In this document: in pieces, positions 62,638 to 64,000 of the stretch
Layout: each line of letters begins with the position of its first letter
How positions within the stretch are numbered: position 1 is the stretch's first letter
Assembly: GCA_011742915.1 (NCBI GenBank)
Contig: JAAQTN010000005.1
Coordinates: 62,001-126,000 of the forward strand
Direction: 5' to 3'
Source: Billgrantia desiderata
Lineage (GTDB): Bacteria; Pseudomonadota; Gammaproteobacteria; Pseudomonadales; Halomonadaceae
DNA length: 64,000 bases
Notes under the pieces: generated by a model
The model's input: the letters and a program-made list of their open reading frames with translations, nothing else
Told to the model about the DNA's origin: nothing
Database searches by the model: none
Program-made: the position numbers and the translations under genes

Positions 62638-63255
62638 ATGTCTCCTGAAAGCGCCTTGCTCTACTTCCTGGCCATCTTCGTCTTCGCCGTCACCCCCGGC
62701 CCCGGGATCTTCGCCATCCTGGCCCGCGGCATGTCCGCCGGGGCGCGTGCCTGCTGGCCCCTGGCGCTGGGCATGACGGTCAGCGACCTGCTGTACCTCA
62801 TGCTGGCCTTTCACGGGCTGGCGGTGCTGGCCGAGCATTGGGGCGAGGCGTTCACCCTGATTCGCTATCTCGGTGCCGGCTACCTCTTCTACCTGGCCTG
62901 GAAACTGTGGACCTCGCCCGTCGGTGACGCCGACCTGTCGGCAGGTTCTCGGCGCGTCGACATCGTAAAGGGGTTTCTGCAGGGCTTTCTCATCTCCGCT
63001 TCCAACCCCAAGGTCATCCTGTTCTACATCGCCTTCTTGCCGACCTTCGTCGATCTCGCTGCGCTGGCCTCGGGCGACATGCTGTTGACCGTGTCGCTCA
63101 CGTTCGTCGGACTCATGCTGGGGCTGATGTTGGTTGCCATGGGGGCCGCCAGCGCCCGCCGGTGGCTGCAGAGCGAGCGGGCCATGAAGGGAGCCAACCG
63201 CTCCGCGGGTGCGCTGATGGTGGCGGCAGGCGCCTTTCTGGTGGCCAAGGGCTGA
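62638..63255 (+). CDS. LysE/RhtB-family amino acid exporter
   Basis: 205 residues with about six membrane helices. Family signatures VTPGPGIFAILARGMSAG, RYLGAGYLFYLAWKLW and KGFLQGFLISASNPKVILFY. Exports amino acids or derivatives; substrate unknown. Preceded by GAGG. Single gene. Confidence 0.92.
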   Translation: MSPESALLYFLAIFVFAVTPGPGIFAILARGMSAGARACWPLALGMTVSDLLYLMLAFHGLAVLAEHWGEAFTLIRYLGAGYLFYLAWKLWTSPVGDADLSAGSRRVDIVKGFLQGFLISASNPKVILFYIAFLPTFVDLAALASGDMLLTVSLTFVGLMLGLMLVAMGAASARRWLQSERAMKGANRSAGALMVAAGAFLVAKG

Positions 63256-63291
63256 GCGTCGCGAGGGCTGCGCCGCGGCGTACCGACGACC

Positions 63292-63891
63292 TCAGGCCAG
63301 CCAGTCGCTACGCTCGAGGCGGTAGATGCAGCAGAGGTCGTTGCCCAGGTGGCGCCGTTCGACGAAGCGGAAGCCCAGCCGCTCGTAGAAGCGCTGGGCA
63401 CGCCGGTTGTCGGCGAGCGGGTCGATCAGCACGGCGGAAACCTGCGGGTCGGCGAAGCAGTGCGCCAGGGCCAGCTGCATCATGGTGGTGCCGTATCCCT
63501 TGCCCAGCTCGTCGGGTTCGCCGATCCAGATGTCGATGGCTCGCAGGCCGTCGCCCACCTCCCCCCAGTAGCCGCTCTCGTCACGGGCGGGGTCGAGTAT
63601 CTGGATGAAGCCGATGGCGCGTCCTTCGCGCTCGGCGATGAACTGCTGACGCCAGTCGGTCGGCTGGGCCAGCTCGGTCTGCCACTCCCATTTGTCGTTG
63701 GGGTTGGCGGCAACGACATGGGGCTCGGCGTCCCAGCGTTCGAGCAGGACACGGTCTTCGGGTGTCGCGGGGCGCAGGCGCAGCCGCCGCTTGGCATTCA
63801 CGTCCCTGAGAGAGTCAGTTTCCACCAGCGTCTCATTCCATCGAAATAGCCTAGCTAAAGCATAGCAGCTGCCATCCCGAACAGCGGTCAT
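63292..63891 (-). CDS. GNAT acetyltransferase, AAC(6')-like
   Basis: 199 residues. GNAT fold with the acetyl-CoA loop DELGKGYGTTMMQLA and FYERLGFRFVERRHLG; RLRPATPEDRVLLERWDAEP and IDIWIGEP match the PF13523-type family that includes AAC(6') enzymes and siderophore acyl-transferases. Substrate not readable, and I do not call it a resistance gene. ATG 63891 overlaps the stop of a gene entering from the window edge (ATGA). An internal promoter-like AT-rich stretch near 63840-63870 would fit a later GTG start (63825 or 63801). Confidence 0.8.
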   Translation of the reverse strand: MTAVRDGSCYALARLFRWNETLVETDSLRDVNAKRRLRLRPATPEDRVLLERWDAEPHVVAANPNDKWEWQTELAQPTDWRQQFIAEREGRAIGFIQILDPARDESGYWGEVGDGLRAIDIWIGEPDELGKGYGTTMMQLALAHCFADPQVSAVLIDPLADNRRAQRFYERLGFRFVERRHLGNDLCCIYRLERSDWLA

Positions 63892-64000
63892 TCGGCGGTT
63901 CGGTCCGGGGGTGGGGCTCCAGTCCGGCGCCGCCGCTCGCGCTCACGGCGGCGGTGGTGGGCCAGGGCATTGCCATTTGCCAGTTGGACCAGGAAATCGA
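63888..64000 (-). CDS. C-terminal end of an unidentified gene
   Basis: Open frame entering from the right edge on the minus strand, about 36 residues: DFLVQLANGNALAHHRRRER, then an Arg-rich tail ending PPPDRTAE. Its stop TGA overlaps the acetyltransferase ATG, which suggests an operon. Too little to identify. Confidence 0.4.
   Translation of the reverse strand, partial: DFLVQLANGNALAHHRRRERERRRRTGAPPPDRTAE

Noticed and set aside
63292..63891. Aminoglycoside resistance gene
   Set aside because: Only the GNAT family is supported; substrate cannot be read and chromosomal relatives have other roles.

Overview
The window reads as chromosomal DNA of a high-GC gammaproteobacterium, most likely a Halomonas-type member of the Halomonadaceae. 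The basis is strongly GC-biased codons, acidic proteins, and a gene order shared with the pseudomonad/oceanospirillad lineage: obgE-proB-rpsT-murJ-ribF-ileS-lspA-fkpB-ispH followed by type IV pilus minor pilins. It also carries a lineage-typical ribonucleotide reductase with a tandem ATP cone. No tRNA, rRNA, CRISPR array, prophage or insertion sequence was seen. The window is mostly housekeeping genome, with interest in its control regions, intergenic repeats and a few accessory genes.

Layout. 1-10.8 kb: ribosome assembly GTPase, proline synthesis, ribosomal protein S20, lipid II flippase, and a ribF-ileS-lspA-fkpB-ispH run. 10.9-15.3 kb: minor pilin cluster (PilE-like, FimT, PilV, PilW, two PilX-like) with alternating GC-rich and AT-rich blocks and no PilY1. 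15.3-20.4 kb: a 40-residue unannotated protein, a cation/proton antiporter, a membrane alpha/beta hydrolase, a cardiolipin synthase, a Nudix hydrolase and a hypothetical protein. 20.5-25.0 kb: nrdAB under two NrdR boxes. 25.2-27.6 kb: an RstAB-like two-component system. 27.6-30.9 kb: divergent metR/metE. 31-38 kb: lipoproteins, a Cys-cluster HTH regulator, sodB, azoR, a YdjM-like protein, tag, a DUF411 protein, gloA and a PAP2 phosphatase. 38.4-44.1 kb: a TRAP transporter plus 3-hydroxybutyrate-type dehydrogenase with its own sigma-54 activator. 44.2-53.2 kb: valS, holC, ilvE, pepA and divergent lptFG. 53.3-54.8 kb: RDD protein, bfd and bfr (iron storage and release). 55-57.7 kb: an NMT1-type ABC importer behind a sigma-54 promoter. 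57.7-64 kb: DUF1653, tcdA, truC, glutamate dehydrogenase, a ferric-reductase-like protein with a 32-residue membrane peptide, a LysE exporter and a GNAT acetyltransferase.

The most unusual material is intergenic. Five copies of one palindromic repeat family (family B) share the frame AATCCTCA / about 15 bases of inner palindrome / CTCCGGTT, but carry three different inner palindromes and different outer arms that still pair. A second family (family A, three copies) has a conserved core and changing, still-complementary arms; two of its copies bracket holC in opposite orientation. The TRAP locus has a legible sigma-54 control region: a -24/-12 element plus three TGTCCG-N6-CGGACA sites 65-150 bp upstream, the last reaching into the activator gene's 3' end.

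Start codons were chosen by ribosome-binding-site spacing and family N-termini. All functional calls are from reading the sequence; no database search was run.
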